A stretch of DNA of 64,000 nucleotides from Blastobasis lacticolella (lineage: Eukaryota > Arthropoda > Insecta > Lepidoptera > Blastobasidae): the NCBI GenBank assembly GCA_905147135.1, contig LR990048.1, positions 2,650,563 through 2,714,562 of the forward strand, written 5' to 3'. This document shows positions 11,581-22,038 of this stretch, piece by piece; the first letter of the stretch is position 1, and every line of letters starts with the position of its first letter. The translations under genes were made by a program, and so were the position numbers. The notes beneath the pieces are model-generated. The model did not search any database. It was not told the DNA's origin and saw only the letters and a program-made list of their open reading frames with translations.

Positions 11581-12642
11581 AAACATAATGGAATGTTCCA
11601 AAACTGAATGTCGAAAACAGCCGTGAAGTAGTGATCACATAGAAAATTGAGCAATCGTAATTACTTACCTATATTGAGAAAACAGGAATGTACAATGAAG
11701 TGTCATTTTTCTAAATTAAATACGTATTTCACTGAATAAAATAATCCCAAAAATATAATTTCTACGTACCGGCGAGGAAACTGAAACATGGTCCACTCCC
11801 AATAACCGTCAGTCGTTGAAACTGTTATGGCTCGTTAGACAAGGGATGTTTTATAAAAGATCGCTCGCGGCGATAAGGGCGTCTTTGCCCACAATTGTTA
11901 ATCTGATTAGAATATAATTATTCTTGAGTGATATTTATCATATTTAAATATCTATATCAAAGTAAGTAAAGATGTCAAAGGCACTAAATTAATTGTTCTA
12001 TTGACTACTAATGTTACAATCTTGTTCAAAGTGTCAACATGTTTCAGTTTCCGCGACCGTACAGCCAGACCCAAACTTTCCCGAGACCAACTTTGTCATC
12101 ACGTTTGACTCAAGGTCGATACTTACTGTATACCTTAACATAGTTCACAATAATATCCCGGTAATTTCGTCTTAATCTCTACACTAATTTGGCTATTACA
12201 AAAGTTAAACTATATTCCCTAAGGCCCTACCACCGTTTTAAAAATCTCTACCTTAAATCTCATTAACTACAATATATCCATTTCTTACCGAATAAAAATG
12301 AATGTTATAAAGCTTATTGTTACGTTAATTATTGATTTCATTAAATTACGACGCACTGCCTTTACCATAAACTAGTATTGGAAAATAAATAAATTACAAC
12401 GAATAAACAAAAGTAACAAACGACACGAATGAAATAGAAAAAAATCTCAAAATAATGCTATAAAAAAAAAAGGAATTTCAAACAATTTCAAAAAGAATAC
12501 TAGAGAGCGATCTCTGGTTTCGGAGGCCAAGATCCACTTTGGGTCGCTGAGCCAGCGCAGTAAGTAATTAAACAAACATAACAATAAAGGTACCTGCCAC
12601 AAAAACTGGATTAAGCTAGTGAAATAATAAATTCTACCTGTT

Positions 12643-12885
12643 TTATTCATTCCCTTTCAAATTAGCTTGTTCACCTTTAACCTTTTGAGGTATCAACGCC
12701 CTGTTGACTTGGTTCAACACTAGCCCCAGTAAAAGGAAACCTAGCCATACGAAGTACCAATAATGATATACCGAACTGTAGTATATCCAGATACGATCGA
12801 ATGTTAGAAGAAGAAATGCAGCCGCCTGGTAGGACTCGGAATGCGACCGAAGGAACCACATTATGAAGCCGATTATTTTCTTTTT
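12643..12885 (-). CDS. MBOAT7 (frj): MBOAT7 coding exon 7 and stop
   Basis: Acceptor TTACAG, then KKKIIGFIMWFLRSHSESYQ, two last membrane segments and a polar tail ending in KGNE and TAA. The stop overlaps an AATAAA hexamer (GAATAAAAC). That hexamer lies too close to the stop to be assumed to be the working polyadenylation signal. Confidence 0.88.
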   Translation of the reverse strand, partial: KKKIIGFIMWFLRSHSESYQAAAFLLLTFDRIWIYYSSVYHYWYFVWLGFLLLGLVLNQVNRALIPQKVKGEQANLKGNE

Positions 12886-15800
12886 CTGTAACAAAGTAAG
12901 ATAATCTATAATATACTCGTATATACAAAGTATACAACAAAGTCGCTTCCCGCCGTCGGTCAATCTGTATGTACGCTTACATCATTTAAACTACGCAAAG
13001 GATTTTAATGCGGTTTTCTCTATCATCTCTCGTGCGAAGCCGTGGCGGGTCGCTAGTAAATAATATAAGCAAATCCCTACAGCCTTCAGTATAAACCAGC
13101 CCAACAGTGACGTTGTTTAACACTAGAAGCGTCGCCGTTCCACTTTTGACCCACCCATAAACGCGTTTGTAAACAGACTGGGTCAAACCTGACCCGTCGG
13201 TACTTCTGGGATCTCAATCTTCGGTGCTTCTAGTACAAATCATGATAATGTAGATTATAGGGATACTAATATTTATAGACTTACCGTGCCCGTAGCATCT
13301 TTATAGAACAGTTTGTAATAAATGTCCTCAGCCATGACGTAGAACGGACAGAAGTATATGCAGAAGAAGTAGCCAGCGTGGAACCCGTGCCATATTACAG
13401 ACACAAACAACGCCGCATGAATCCTGAAAACAGTTTGGAAATTAGCACAGGATGTTATACAGGTGGGCCAATTAGATCGGTCAGTATGAGATGCATAAGC
13501 AGAGATAATATTTCAAAAATCGAAATATTTATTAAAAAGAGAAAATAAGTAGAGCTCGTCTAATCTAAAATGACGCGCCCCACTATCGCATTAACGCACA
13601 CAAGCAAGTTTAAAATATGGACGCAATACATATAAAAATGCCGTTGTAATTGGTCATTCAGTTGCCGGTGAGATTCAAACGTAGGAGCACGCGTCGTTCA
13701 TTGGCTCCCACACAGGTGAAGTGTCGTTATCAATATTTGCACTCACACATCGAACTTAACTAACTAAGTAGTGGGGCGCGCCATTTTAGACTAGACGAGC
13801 TCTACGCAAATGCAAAAAAAATCGATAACAGGGTTTTATTGCGCGGTTTAGTACCTACTCATTAAGACCATTCCAATGAGCCCAATTTCAGCTCAATCGG
13901 ATACTATCCTTTGCAAATTTTGACGGAAAACTTACATATGAACAGTGTACGTTGAATAAAAGCTTGTGAAAAGGTTTGTAAGGACCGCAGCGAGTGGAAC
14001 AATGTGGTCTCTGCTCTGCCTAACCCTACGCGCAAAACGCGTGACGGTATCTATAATATTAGTATAAATTATAGACTAATATTTTTTTCCCAAAGATGAC
14101 CTACCTATCTTACAAGTAGGTAGAGCATTGCAATTACAATCTAGCCTAAAGACTAATTAATAATTTAAATTAAACATAATTTGCTAAGTTAGAATAATAT
14201 AAGAATGTGTCCTTAACACCTTTTCTTATTGCTCATTCTTATCTTCTTTATATATATAATTCTTCTGTGAGTGTGTATGTCACTGAACTTCTCTCAAACG
14301 ACTGGACCGATTTTGATGAAATTTTTTGTGTGTGTTCAAGGGGATCTGGGAATGGTTTAGATTCACAATTTTGATTAGATTCAATTAGATTCAAAATGGT
14401 ATTTAGACTTAAATGGTAAATAGACTTTTGGATTCGGATAAAATGTTATTGCGCGGATCATTAACTTTAGGATCATTAACTTTGGTGTAGGGTAGGTGTA
14501 GGGTAGGTGTAGGGTAGGTGTAGGGTAGGTGTAGGGTAGGTGTAGGGTAGGTGTAGGGTAGGTGTAGGGTAGGTGTAGGGTAGGTGTAAGGTAGGTGTAA
14601 GGTAGGTGTAGGGTAAGTGTAGGGTAGTTGTAGGGTAGGTGTAAGGTAGGTGTAGGGTAGGTGTAGGGTAGGTGTAAGGTAGGTGTAGGGTAGGTGTAGG
14701 GTAGGTGTAAGGTAGGTGTAGGGTAGGTGTAGGGTAGGTGTAGGGTAGGTGTAAGGTAGGTGTAGGGTTGCCATCAGGGTCGCACGAGGATACCGGACGA
14801 TTTCGTACGAGGCGGCAACTGTGCTGGCGCGGTTTCCACCTCTCGATATCCTGGCTGATATGGATGCGAGAGTCTACCGTATCCTTCGCCAAAGAGGTGG
14901 AACCGCTTCTAACGAAGAAATAAGGGTGAGGGCCCACAGACGCGCAATAAACCGCTGGCGCGAGCGGCTCCATGAGCCGCGTAGTGTACGGCAGCGGTTC
15001 ATTGGAGCCGTCTTGCCATGTTTTCAAGCATGGCTGGATAGGAAAGGTCGGGTGACTTTCCACATGACCCAGATACTCACCGGACATGGCTGTTTCGGTG
15101 AATATCTCAACCGAATAGGGAGGGAACAGACACCGCAGTGTCACCATTGCGGTGCGGACCAGGACTCGGCGCAGCACACGCTAGAGGAGTGCCCTGCTTG
15201 GCTCTGTGAGCGAAGCGACCTGGTCCAAGAAATCGGCCCAGACCTTTCCCTGTCTGCAGTAGTCGCTGCAATGCTCGGAAGATCTGTAGCCTGGGAGGCC
15301 GTTAGCACCTTCTGCGAGACCGTCATGGTCCAGAAGGAGTCAGCGGAGCGGGAACGCGAGCGCGCGGACCCCGCGAGACGACGACGACGACGAAGAGCTC
15401 CGACTAGCAGCGAAGTCTCTGATGTGCGTCAGCACACGACAGGGTTGCTTGCAACCTCTGTTGACGGGAGGGGGCACACTGAAGTGTAAACTCCAGTGTG
15501 CCCGAGCCGTGTAGCTCCGGCTAAGAATAGAGCTACGGTCTTCCCCGCCTGTCGTAAGAGGCGACTATAGGGGGTCATCGGAGTTGCGGACACTTGTAGT
15601 GGGGGCTACACTGTCCGACCAAACGACTCCGGGGACGGTGTCGGCTTGGGGTGGTCATCAAGCCGATACACACCGGAACGGTGTAGGGGCAGGGTTGGAG
15701 AATACACAACCTTGCCTCGCGATGGGCCTTCGGGCGCGGTGTTAGAAGGGTTCCGGTTGCGTTCTATTGAGATCCCGGAGCCCATCGAATCGCACCGAGG

Positions 15801-18800
15801 TGGACCACCATGGAGTTTTTAGTGGGTAGAAGTCCCACATAACCCGATTCTTCCCCCAGTGGGTTGGGTACCTGGATCGCAGGTTTTCTCCACGTAAACG
15901 AAAAAAAAAAAAAAAAAAAGGTAGGTGTAGGGTAGGTGTAGGGTAGATGTAGGGTAGGTGTAGGGTAGGTGTAGGGTAGGTGTAGGGTAGGTGTAGGGTA
16001 GGTGTACGGTAGGTGTAGGGTAGGTGTAGGGTTAGAACGCTACGCGAACGAAGTCGCGCCGGGTCCACTAGTATTTATATAATAAAAAAAATATTTGTAT
16101 TTTTAAGAAGATTTGTTTAAAATGAATGAAATTAAAAATGACTGGACCTATTTAAAAATTTCTGTCGCTAATAGAATGCTACATTATCACTGAGTAACAT
16201 AGGCTACTTTTTATCCCGGGCAAATAATAGGTTCCCGCGGGAAATTTGATTGTTTACAGATATCTTAACTGCGCGCGTATAAAAGCCGCTGGAAACAGCT
16301 TATATTATTTAAAAAACAGCTAATACAAATTAACACGTTGCGACATGTTAACTAAATAACAGCTCTGTTTTCCGTCACCGCTCCATAGAGCCACTGACTG
16401 AAAAAGTATCAACCTCAGACTTACTTCAGAGGCTTGACCGGGAACCTCTTGTACACGACCATAGCAACCCAGTACTGGACCGCTTTGTTCCACACTTTCA
16501 TCGAATCACGCAGCGTAACCACAGTCTCGCATCCCCACACATCCATGGACTCCACTGTGTTGAAGTCGTATTCAGCCACCTTCGCACTCTCCTCTGACCT
16601 GCAAATTTTTAGTAGTAATAAAGAATTAGGACAATAATTCAGGACATTTTTTTTAATTAATCTAAATTCCGTCACAATTTTACATGTGCCGTGACCAGGA
16701 TATTAAGAAAAAAATAGGCTTGGACAATTCATACAGCGCCATCTAGAGATTAATATTTGAGGTAGGGATATCCCGTTCGAATTGGAGCCGCCCGACTGGG
16801 GAAGTACCTCCACCTTACAGAATACCGCAGCTAAACAATACTGTTTTAAATAGTATTGTGTTTCTGCCGGTGAGTAAGGTCTCCAGTGCTCCATGGGGTG
16901 GGAATTTGGGGAATCGTGGCTTTGACAGTAGAGGGGCATTTCCTTTTTGCTGCCAGAGCAACGTGTTATAGATGTGGGCAACGCATTTGCGATACTCTTG
17001 GTGTTGCTAATGTCTATAGGCAGTGGTGACCACTTTCCATCAGGTGGCCCGCTTGCCTGTTTGCCTACCGTATTAAATAAAAATAAAAAATCTCCCCCCA
17101 AAGTAAGCAAAACTTGTGTTATGAGTGCTAGATAACTAATAAACTACTTACATATATTTTTAAATACACACTTAATATACATACAACACCCACACCAGTA
17201 ACAGAAACTAAAATATATAATTTCAATGTCTGCCCGGCTGGGAATCGATCCCGGGACCTCTGCGTGGCATGTTAACCGACTGAACCACTCGCGTTGTCAA
17301 ATGGCAATAACTTCTGTACAAAATTTATTTAAGTTTATTATGACGTGATTAGGATATTTACGGGCAAAGTATTTATATATACTTAGAGCTCGTCTAAGCT
17401 GAAATGACGCGCCCCACTATCGCATTAACGCACACAAGCAAATTTAAAATATGGACGCAATACATATACAAATGCCGTTGTAATTGGTCATTCAGTTGCC
17501 GGTGAGACTCAAACGTAGGAGCACGCGTCGTTTGATTGGAGCGTTCGACGCTCCCATAGAGATGAAGTATCGATATTAATATTTGCACTCACACATCGAA
17601 ATCAACTAATTAAGTAGTGGGGCGCGTCATTTCAGCATAGACAATCTCTACTGCAATGTAAAAGTGTATACCAAAAAAGGAAAAGTTTATGCGGATGTAA
17701 GTTTGGAGATTGTTACCGTTTCATACAAAAAGTAAATGGATTTTGACGAAACTACAGTGTTGTAGATTGAACTCCTCGATGTACGACAGTTCAACAATAA
17801 ATAACTATATACTAATAAATTCAAAGCTGCACTGACATTTGTTTTAGCTTCAAGTATCCAACGGTAGGTCCATGACCTGTCCTGTTCCTGCCTTCAACCG
17901 GATAGGCTCCCAGTCCCGCCGAGGTGCAAACACTTTCTGCGAGTGTCAGACCGGAGTAAATGCGTTGCCGGAACGCAGCAAAGAGCACCCAAGGATACAA
18001 CATCCTGTATAAGAAGTTGCGGTTGTTGTGTTCCTCTGTAAGAATATACTGGAAAAGAGAAAAATGTGAGGGATAAACAAGTACAATTACTATAAATTCG
18101 GACGCTAGGATACTGAAGACCAGGTACAGTTGAAAAATAAGAAAGTGGACTTTGGCAGTGGCCAAGATTTACTGTATGACGATGACAGATTTCACTAGGT
18201 ACCATGAATGCGATAGATGGGTGGTACCATGGTTGGTACATGATAAAAATAGGGTGTAATTCTGTATTCTGTCGGCTTGTGTGTTTTTTTTTCATCTAAT
18301 GTTATTAAAATGTTAAGCTTAAGATTTCATGAATAAGGAATGTTTAAAAATATATGTCGTAGAGGGTCATGAGCCTAGTCATCATTTTGACTATGAAACG
18401 CAACGTCAATCGAAGCGCCACCTTGCGGATAGCTGGAAACACTATGAAGATGTCATATTCGGCGCGCGGCGCGGTCGCAATGAACACTTCCCATTCGGCC
18501 ATCGACAACTCAAGACGTGTAAATAGCTGCTCATCCATTGAAGAAAGAAGAAGTCTTTATTTATTGCCTCACATCACATAGCCGTACTCCATAAAGGAGA
18601 GTGTGAGTACAGAAGGGACTGCCAAATTATAATTTGTACAAGGGCGCACGTGAATAGATGCCCTGGCGCACCTTGCGTTTCGGCCGCGCGGGATGGAAAT
18701 GGGTGGTGGCGGGTCTTCCAGTGACTTAGGGTTCGGTAGTCCCACATTATTATCTGCTACATAAAATTATCCTACAGTTATCCTATGCTTTCATTGTTTG

Positions 18801-21263
18801 CTATTTTTATTGTGATATTGCTTTATTATCTCAATACACTGTTACACTGTTCGGCTGATCTTTATTTTCACGAAACTTTCCCGAAAATACCTTCTGATGG
18901 ATCTCTCTTCTGCTAGAGTCTGCCCTAATCTACGACATATATAATATTTGGGAGGTCGCGTGGTGTCCGGCAGAGTAGAATGGCACCAACCCCTTACACT
19001 CATGGGTGTCGTACACGGCGACTAATGTTTTCGAGACAAAAGATCATGTGTCTCCGTAGTCTGGAAAATGGGCAGCAGCATTTTCCATTGTTATATTTAA
19101 ACACTGCAATCTCCAACCCGCCTGCCAAGCATGGAGATTATGGCAATAACCTCCCCTTTCGTGGGGGAGGCCGTAAGTCCTGTAGTGGACTGTGACGGGC
19201 TGTGTTGATAATATTATATGGGGTCTAAGTATATCTCTACAAAGTTGATAGACAAGGATGTCTGATCGGACATAGCATAATATAGTCATTATAAATACAA
19301 TATAAAGTCCACTGTGACCTGCCTTTCAGAGTACAAATTCAACCATAAAGTTGACCATACTCCATAATCATGATTTATAAAAAATACATACATGAATTGA
19401 GTTATAAAATTTATGTTTCGCAAGTGTGAACCCCATCAGAGATTTATGGTGTCATGTTCCCAGTAACTATTCATAATAATATAGGTATATTTACCTCTAA
19501 AGGCCAGATGTTGGTAAATGCCAGGTAGAGTGACACATACACCGGCACAGATTTCAAAGTATTGATAGTGAACCCTTTGCAATCGGCGTATTTGCTGTAT
19601 GGCAAATGAAAGTAGTCATCAAATGTTCTATATCTGTAATAGGGACCTAAGAAAATGAAAATGTAGTATTACAAACTGTTCTGGAAACAAATAAGATGTT
19701 ATCCTTTTGCCAGCCACCCCAATAATGCAACTCTGTGCCCCATACACCAAGCTGAAAAATCACAGCATATGCATACATAAAGTTCTTGTTGTCAGTATCC
19801 AGTAGCCAGGTCGGTATCTACTGGTCATTTCAGTAGGGATACCACAAGTTGCTTCCGAGCGCGATAAGCGAGAAAAAGCACGACATAGGTTTTGCTATCT
19901 CTTTCGTCTTAGTATTGAGAGAAAGAGACAAACACTCTCTTGCGGCACGACCTTTGTCGCGGACACACTTGTGCTAGGGCCACAGGTCTGCTGCAGGTGA
20001 TATAACTGAGACACATTTAATAAATAAAAAATATACATCTTGGCATTAATGTCTCGGTTGTACTCTGGAGGAAGAGGGCCCGGGGTCCGCCTTGACCACA
20101 ATCCAGAATTTGGCGATCAGGTAATTACAGTGGAGTGACTACCATCTGACCACCGTGACCTTGCTACTAGGGAAACCTGACCAAATTGGATCATGGTTAC
20201 AAATTCAGTTGCCTGAACTTTACCTAGTATCCTAAAATTATTGCTTGTTATTTTGAGATTCTAAACAAAGCATGTCCATAGTAGCCCTCTCCCACAGTCA
20301 CAACACAATATAGTAAGAGGGCCACAATCATATCACTTCAATGTGGACCTGGAATGACCGGCATGTTCCGACCTCCAGTTATGACTGACTTTAGTGGTCA
20401 AAAGGTTAACATCCAATATCAACATACAGTAGTAGTAAGTCGTAGACTTTACCTGTAAGTAAAGCCACATAGTTGAAAGAGTAATGGAACAGATCTAAGG
20501 AACTAGGATTTATAAGTTCAACAAAATCATCATCTTTATCCATTTTCTGTAACACCTTATCGTCAGATTCTTTCTTCTTTTTGGCTATAGCCAACCAGGA
20601 GCCATTCATTTCGAAAGCTACTCCAACCACTCTCAGCACAAGGATCATTTGAATAAGGTTGGTCTGCCCTGATGGGAGTGGGAGCCCAAACTTGTCTGCC
20701 ATACGGAAGAAAAACAAATAGCCAAACATGAAAAAAAATGTGGCCACATGACAGTATCTGCAATAGAAGAAATATGTTAACCTTTTCCTTAATTACCTGT
20801 AAGCATAGAACATAATATAAAAATCAGTTGAGGCAAGCCCTTTACCAGACGTATCTACAGTAAGTATTCATTAAGTATTATAAAATGTTTGGTGTAAATT
20901 ATGTTATGTTCCTCAAAGCTTAGAGGTCTCTACAGAAGCGGGCAACGCATTGGTTGCTGATGTTCATAGGCGGCGGTGACCACTTTCCATCAGGTGGCCC
21001 GCTTGGCTGATTGTCTGCCGTAAAAAAACTCACCGAAGTGTAGCCAACTTAATCACCGTAATTCCTATTACAGTGGATAGTATAGGATGAACTGCACTGT
21101 ATCCTGAGACAATTAATATGAGAAAAATGCCAAGAATCGAACCAACCCATTTTCTATGATGAACAGACTTTATATTTCTATAAAATGGGCCAACAGCTAC
21201 ACTTATTAACAGTAGTGATAAGTAAATAATATCATTTTTGTTTTTCGAAATAAACCCTATCAT
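12643..21263 (-). CDS. MBOAT7 (frj): MBOAT7-type lysophosphatidylinositol acyltransferase, complete, 7 coding exons
   Basis: Membrane-bound O-acyltransferase that re-acylates lysophosphatidylinositol, acting in the ER membrane. Minus-strand exons: 21263-21034, 20757-20453, 19646-19495, 18048-17837, 16598-16425, 13423-13285 and 12885-12643. All introns are GT-AG and the phases join without a stop to 485 codons including TAA, close to the roughly 470 residues of the family. Hydrophobic segments run through most exons. The MBOAT catalytic pair is visible as Asn337 in KVWNKAVQYW and His370 in VIWHGFHAGYF. Two MBOAT7-type signatures, GAYPVEGRNRTGHGPT and AEYDF, are present, and the C-terminal exon keeps the IWIYYSSVYHYWYF helix. 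The start is the first ATG of a clean signal-anchor-like exon. The intron 4 donor (GTCAGT) is the least canonical and was chosen by phase and homology. Every intron contains transposon sequence. The human paralogue and Drosophila farjavit are the nearest relatives I recognise; MBOAT1/2/5 fit less well. Confidence 0.9.
12936..13056 (+). mobile_element. Short Helitron-like fragment in MBOAT7 intron 6
   Basis: Same pattern as 49320-49487: AAAGTCGCTTCCCGCC, AAAGGATTTTAATGCGGTTT, and a 3' end GGGTCGCTAG then T. Confidence 0.5.
13285..13423 (-). CDS. MBOAT7 (frj): MBOAT7 coding exon 6 (catalytic His)
   Basis: Acceptor TTTTCAG, donor GTAAGT. It encodes KIHAALFVSVIWHGFHAGYF; the WHG histidine is the invariant MBOAT catalytic residue. 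It continues into a hydrophobic YFCPFYVMAEDIYYK segment. Confidence 0.9.
13549..13805. mobile_element. 257-bp MITE, TIR GTAGAGCTCGTCTA
   Basis: Perfect-ended TIRs (GTAGAGCTCGTCTAATCTAA vs TAGACTAGACGAGCTCTAC) enclose an AATTGGTCATTCAGTTGCCG core. Same size as 60071-60327. MBOAT7 intron 5. Confidence 0.8.
14488..14768 (+). repeat. Minisatellite, 11-bp unit GGTGTAGGGTA, left block
   Basis: About 25 copies of an 11-bp unit (GGTGTAGGGTA with A for G variants). Because 11 is not a multiple of 3, all frames stay open on the minus strand and give Leu-His-Leu-Pro-Tyr-Thr repeats, which are not a real protein. The block resumes after the LINE at 15921. Confidence 0.95.
14769..15920 (+). mobile_element. 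R1-clade (TRAS-like) LINE, 5'-truncated, inserted in the minisatellite
   Basis: The open frame 14821-15489 reads MTQILTGHGCFGEYLNRIGR, then REQTPQCHHCGADQD and LEECPAW. This is the C-terminal CCHC zinc-knuckle region of R1-clade reverse transcriptase ORF2, followed by an Arg-rich tail. A 400-bp 3' UTR and about 20 A residues follow, then the minisatellite resumes at once. The 5' truncation point also abuts the minisatellite. The clade assignment is by motif; membership of TRAS rather than R1 or another subfamily is inference. Confidence 0.75.
15921..16034 (+). repeat. Minisatellite, 11-bp unit, right block
   Basis: About ten more copies of the same GGTGTAGGGTA unit, beginning immediately after a poly(A) run of about 20 bases. 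Confidence 0.95.
16425..16598 (-). CDS. MBOAT7 (frj): MBOAT7 coding exon 5 (catalytic Asn)
   Basis: Acceptor TTTGCAG, donor GTAAGT. It encodes SEESAKVAEYDFNTVESMD, then VTLRDSMKVWNKAVQYW with the catalytic asparagine, then VVYKRFPVKPL. Confidence 0.88.
16724..17300 (-). mobile_element. SINE with tRNA-Gly-like head, split by a LINE
   Basis: 3' part 16724-16750 (ACAATTCATACAGCGCCATC) and the remainder 17093-17300, with the tRNA head at 17228-17300. The element 16757-17092 is inserted between. Lies in MBOAT7 intron 4. Confidence 0.7.
16757..17092 (+). mobile_element. LINE/SINE 3' element nested in a tRNA-Gly-type SINE
   Basis: Begins around CGAATTGGAGCCGCCCGACTG and ends with the CCACTTTCCATCAGGTGGCC signature and (A)-rich AAATAAAAATAAAAAA. 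It splits a minus-strand SINE whose parts lie at 16724-16750 and 17093-17300. A second copy of the 3' part is at 57330-57560. Confidence 0.7.
17383..17651. mobile_element. MITE, same family, with a 12-bp internal variant
   Basis: Copy of 13549-13805 with degenerate right TIR (AGCATAGACAATCTCTAC) and a different middle (GATTGGAGCGTTCGACGCTC). MBOAT7 intron 4. Confidence 0.75.
17837..18048 (-). CDS. MBOAT7 (frj): MBOAT7 coding exon 4
   Basis: Acceptor TTTTCCAG. It encodes YILTEEHNNRNFLYR through to the diagnostic GLGAYPVEGRNRTGHGPT. I place the donor at GTCAGT (17836-17831) because only that phase joins to exon 5 (Met at the junction). A different donor a few bases away cannot be excluded. Confidence 0.8.
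18955..19210 (+). mobile_element. LINE 3' UTR fragment in MBOAT7 intron 3
   Basis: Copy of the family at 11323-11580, beginning GTCGCGTGGTGTCCGGCAGA and ending GACGGGCTGTGTTGATAAT. Confidence 0.65.
19495..19646 (-). CDS. MBOAT7 (frj): MBOAT7 coding exon 3
   Basis: Acceptor TTCTTAG, donor GTAAAT. It encodes PYYRYRTFDDYFHLPYSKYA and so on, which completes the conserved GP-YRYRT motif of this MBOAT subgroup across the exon junction. Ends in phase 0. Confidence 0.88.
19843..19975. mobile_element. Imperfect-TIR element, CACAAGTTGCTTCCG
   Basis: About 135 bp. Ends CACAAGTTGCTTCCGAGCGC and CGCGGACACACTTGTG are imperfect complements. The interior TGCTATCTCTTTCGTCTTAG is shared with 43974-44108. MBOAT7 intron 2. 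Confidence 0.5.
20036..20222 (-). mobile_element. SINE tail, tRNA-Thr family
   Basis: Matches the body of 10049-10368 (GGCCCGGGGTCCGCCTTGAC, CTGATCAGGTAATTACAGTG-like) without the tRNA head. It lies in MBOAT7 intron 2. Confidence 0.65.
20453..20757 (-). CDS. MBOAT7 (frj): MBOAT7 coding exon 2
   Basis: Acceptor TTGCAG precedes ATACTGTCATGTGG and the donor is GTAAAG. It encodes several hydrophobic stretches, then a lysine-rich cytosolic loop (AKKKKESDDKVLQKMDKDDD) and the segment NYVALLTG that leads into the GPxYRY motif of exon 3. Confidence 0.88.
20930..21027 (+). mobile_element. CR1/Jockey-like LINE 3' tail inside MBOAT7 intron 1
   Basis: About 95 bp of the same 3' signature (GGCAACGCATTGG...CCACTTTCCATCAGGTGG) ending in a seven-A run that touches the GTGAGT splice donor of exon 1 (complement 21028-21033). 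Confidence 0.75.
21034..21263 (-). CDS. MBOAT7 (frj): MBOAT7 coding exon 1
   Basis: Begins MIGFISKNKNDIIYL at the ATG on the minus strand at 21263. It encodes the first two membrane segments and ends in codon phase 2 at a GTGAGT donor (21033-21028). The donor is followed directly by the poly(A) end of a LINE fragment. Confidence 0.88.
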
Positions 21264-22038
21264 TTTGTTTTGGAAGCACAGTAATTTGATGTTTTAGTTT
21301 AATTTCAAAATATCCAAAACAAATAAACAAGACCCGCCGACATAGACCACAGAACACTGAAGTACACATAAATCCATGGAAGTACATAATCTGTGACACT
21401 GACTGCCATGGACACAGTGTTGCCAGATTAGTGGGTAAAGAATTATCCTAGATTTACTACGAAGTTACAATGTTTTTATCGCATCTTCAAATTAACAAAA
21501 TAATGGTATTATAACTCTAATATAATATAAACGGTAATAATAAAATTATCGAACAGACTATAAAAGAAAAACAGAACATTGCTTTATTTATTCATTTATT
21601 TAGATGTATAAGTACACAGTCCACATGAAATACTTATTCAAAAGTAATCTCATCCTCAGACGTAGAGGGAGTATAATAAAGAGATGACAAGCAAATAATA
21701 TACAATGCATGAACGAGATCACAACATACAAATTCTGCTTGGAAAGAAAAGGACATTTCTTGTTGTCCTTGTCAGAATATCAGTTTTGTTTGTAATTCGA
21801 CCAAATTAGGAATAAGTTCAAATTGTCAATTACTGAATAAAAGCTAAGCATCTGTCCGACATTTTCTGATACTTTATATTGGCTGGGTTATAAAGTTTTT
21901 CATGGTTACCAGCAGCCAAAACTATATCATTAATAGTATTTGTATTAGTGTAAGCCGGTTTGTTAATTATTATTGTATAATTTAACAAAATTATACAATA
22001 ATAAGTAATGGGCTAAAACCGTCACAGTGTGGACACCC
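21264..22038. other. MBOAT7 upstream region
   Basis: Presumed 5' UTR/promoter side of MBOAT7, with a short hairpin (21967-22004). No TATA box or exon could be assigned with confidence. Confidence 0.5.
21967..22004. repeat. Perfect A/T-rich hairpin, 16-bp arms
   Basis: TTATTATTGTATAATT, loop TAACAA, then the exact complement. Confidence 0.9.

Larger units (their letters stand above)
14261..16071 (+). mobile_element. Non-autonomous Helitron-like element with internal minisatellite
   Basis: Starts near TCTTCTGTGAGTG with the common motif CGACTGGACCGATTTTGATG (14300-14319). It ends in CGAACGAAGTCGCGCCGGGT then CCACTAG followed by host T (16071). Related 3' ends finishing in GCTAG/T occur at 13056 and 49487. 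The interior is an 11-bp tandem repeat split by an R1-clade LINE. The 5' boundary is uncertain by tens of bases. Confidence 0.6.

Noticed and set aside
14409..15177. Long minus-strand ORFs with His/Leu/Pro/Tyr/Thr repeats
   Set aside because: They are translations of the 11-bp minisatellite, open in all frames because the unit lacks stops; not genes.
14488..16034. Interstitial telomere
   Set aside because: The unit is GGTGTAGGGTA, not TTAGG; it resembles telomeric repeats only in having TAGG steps.
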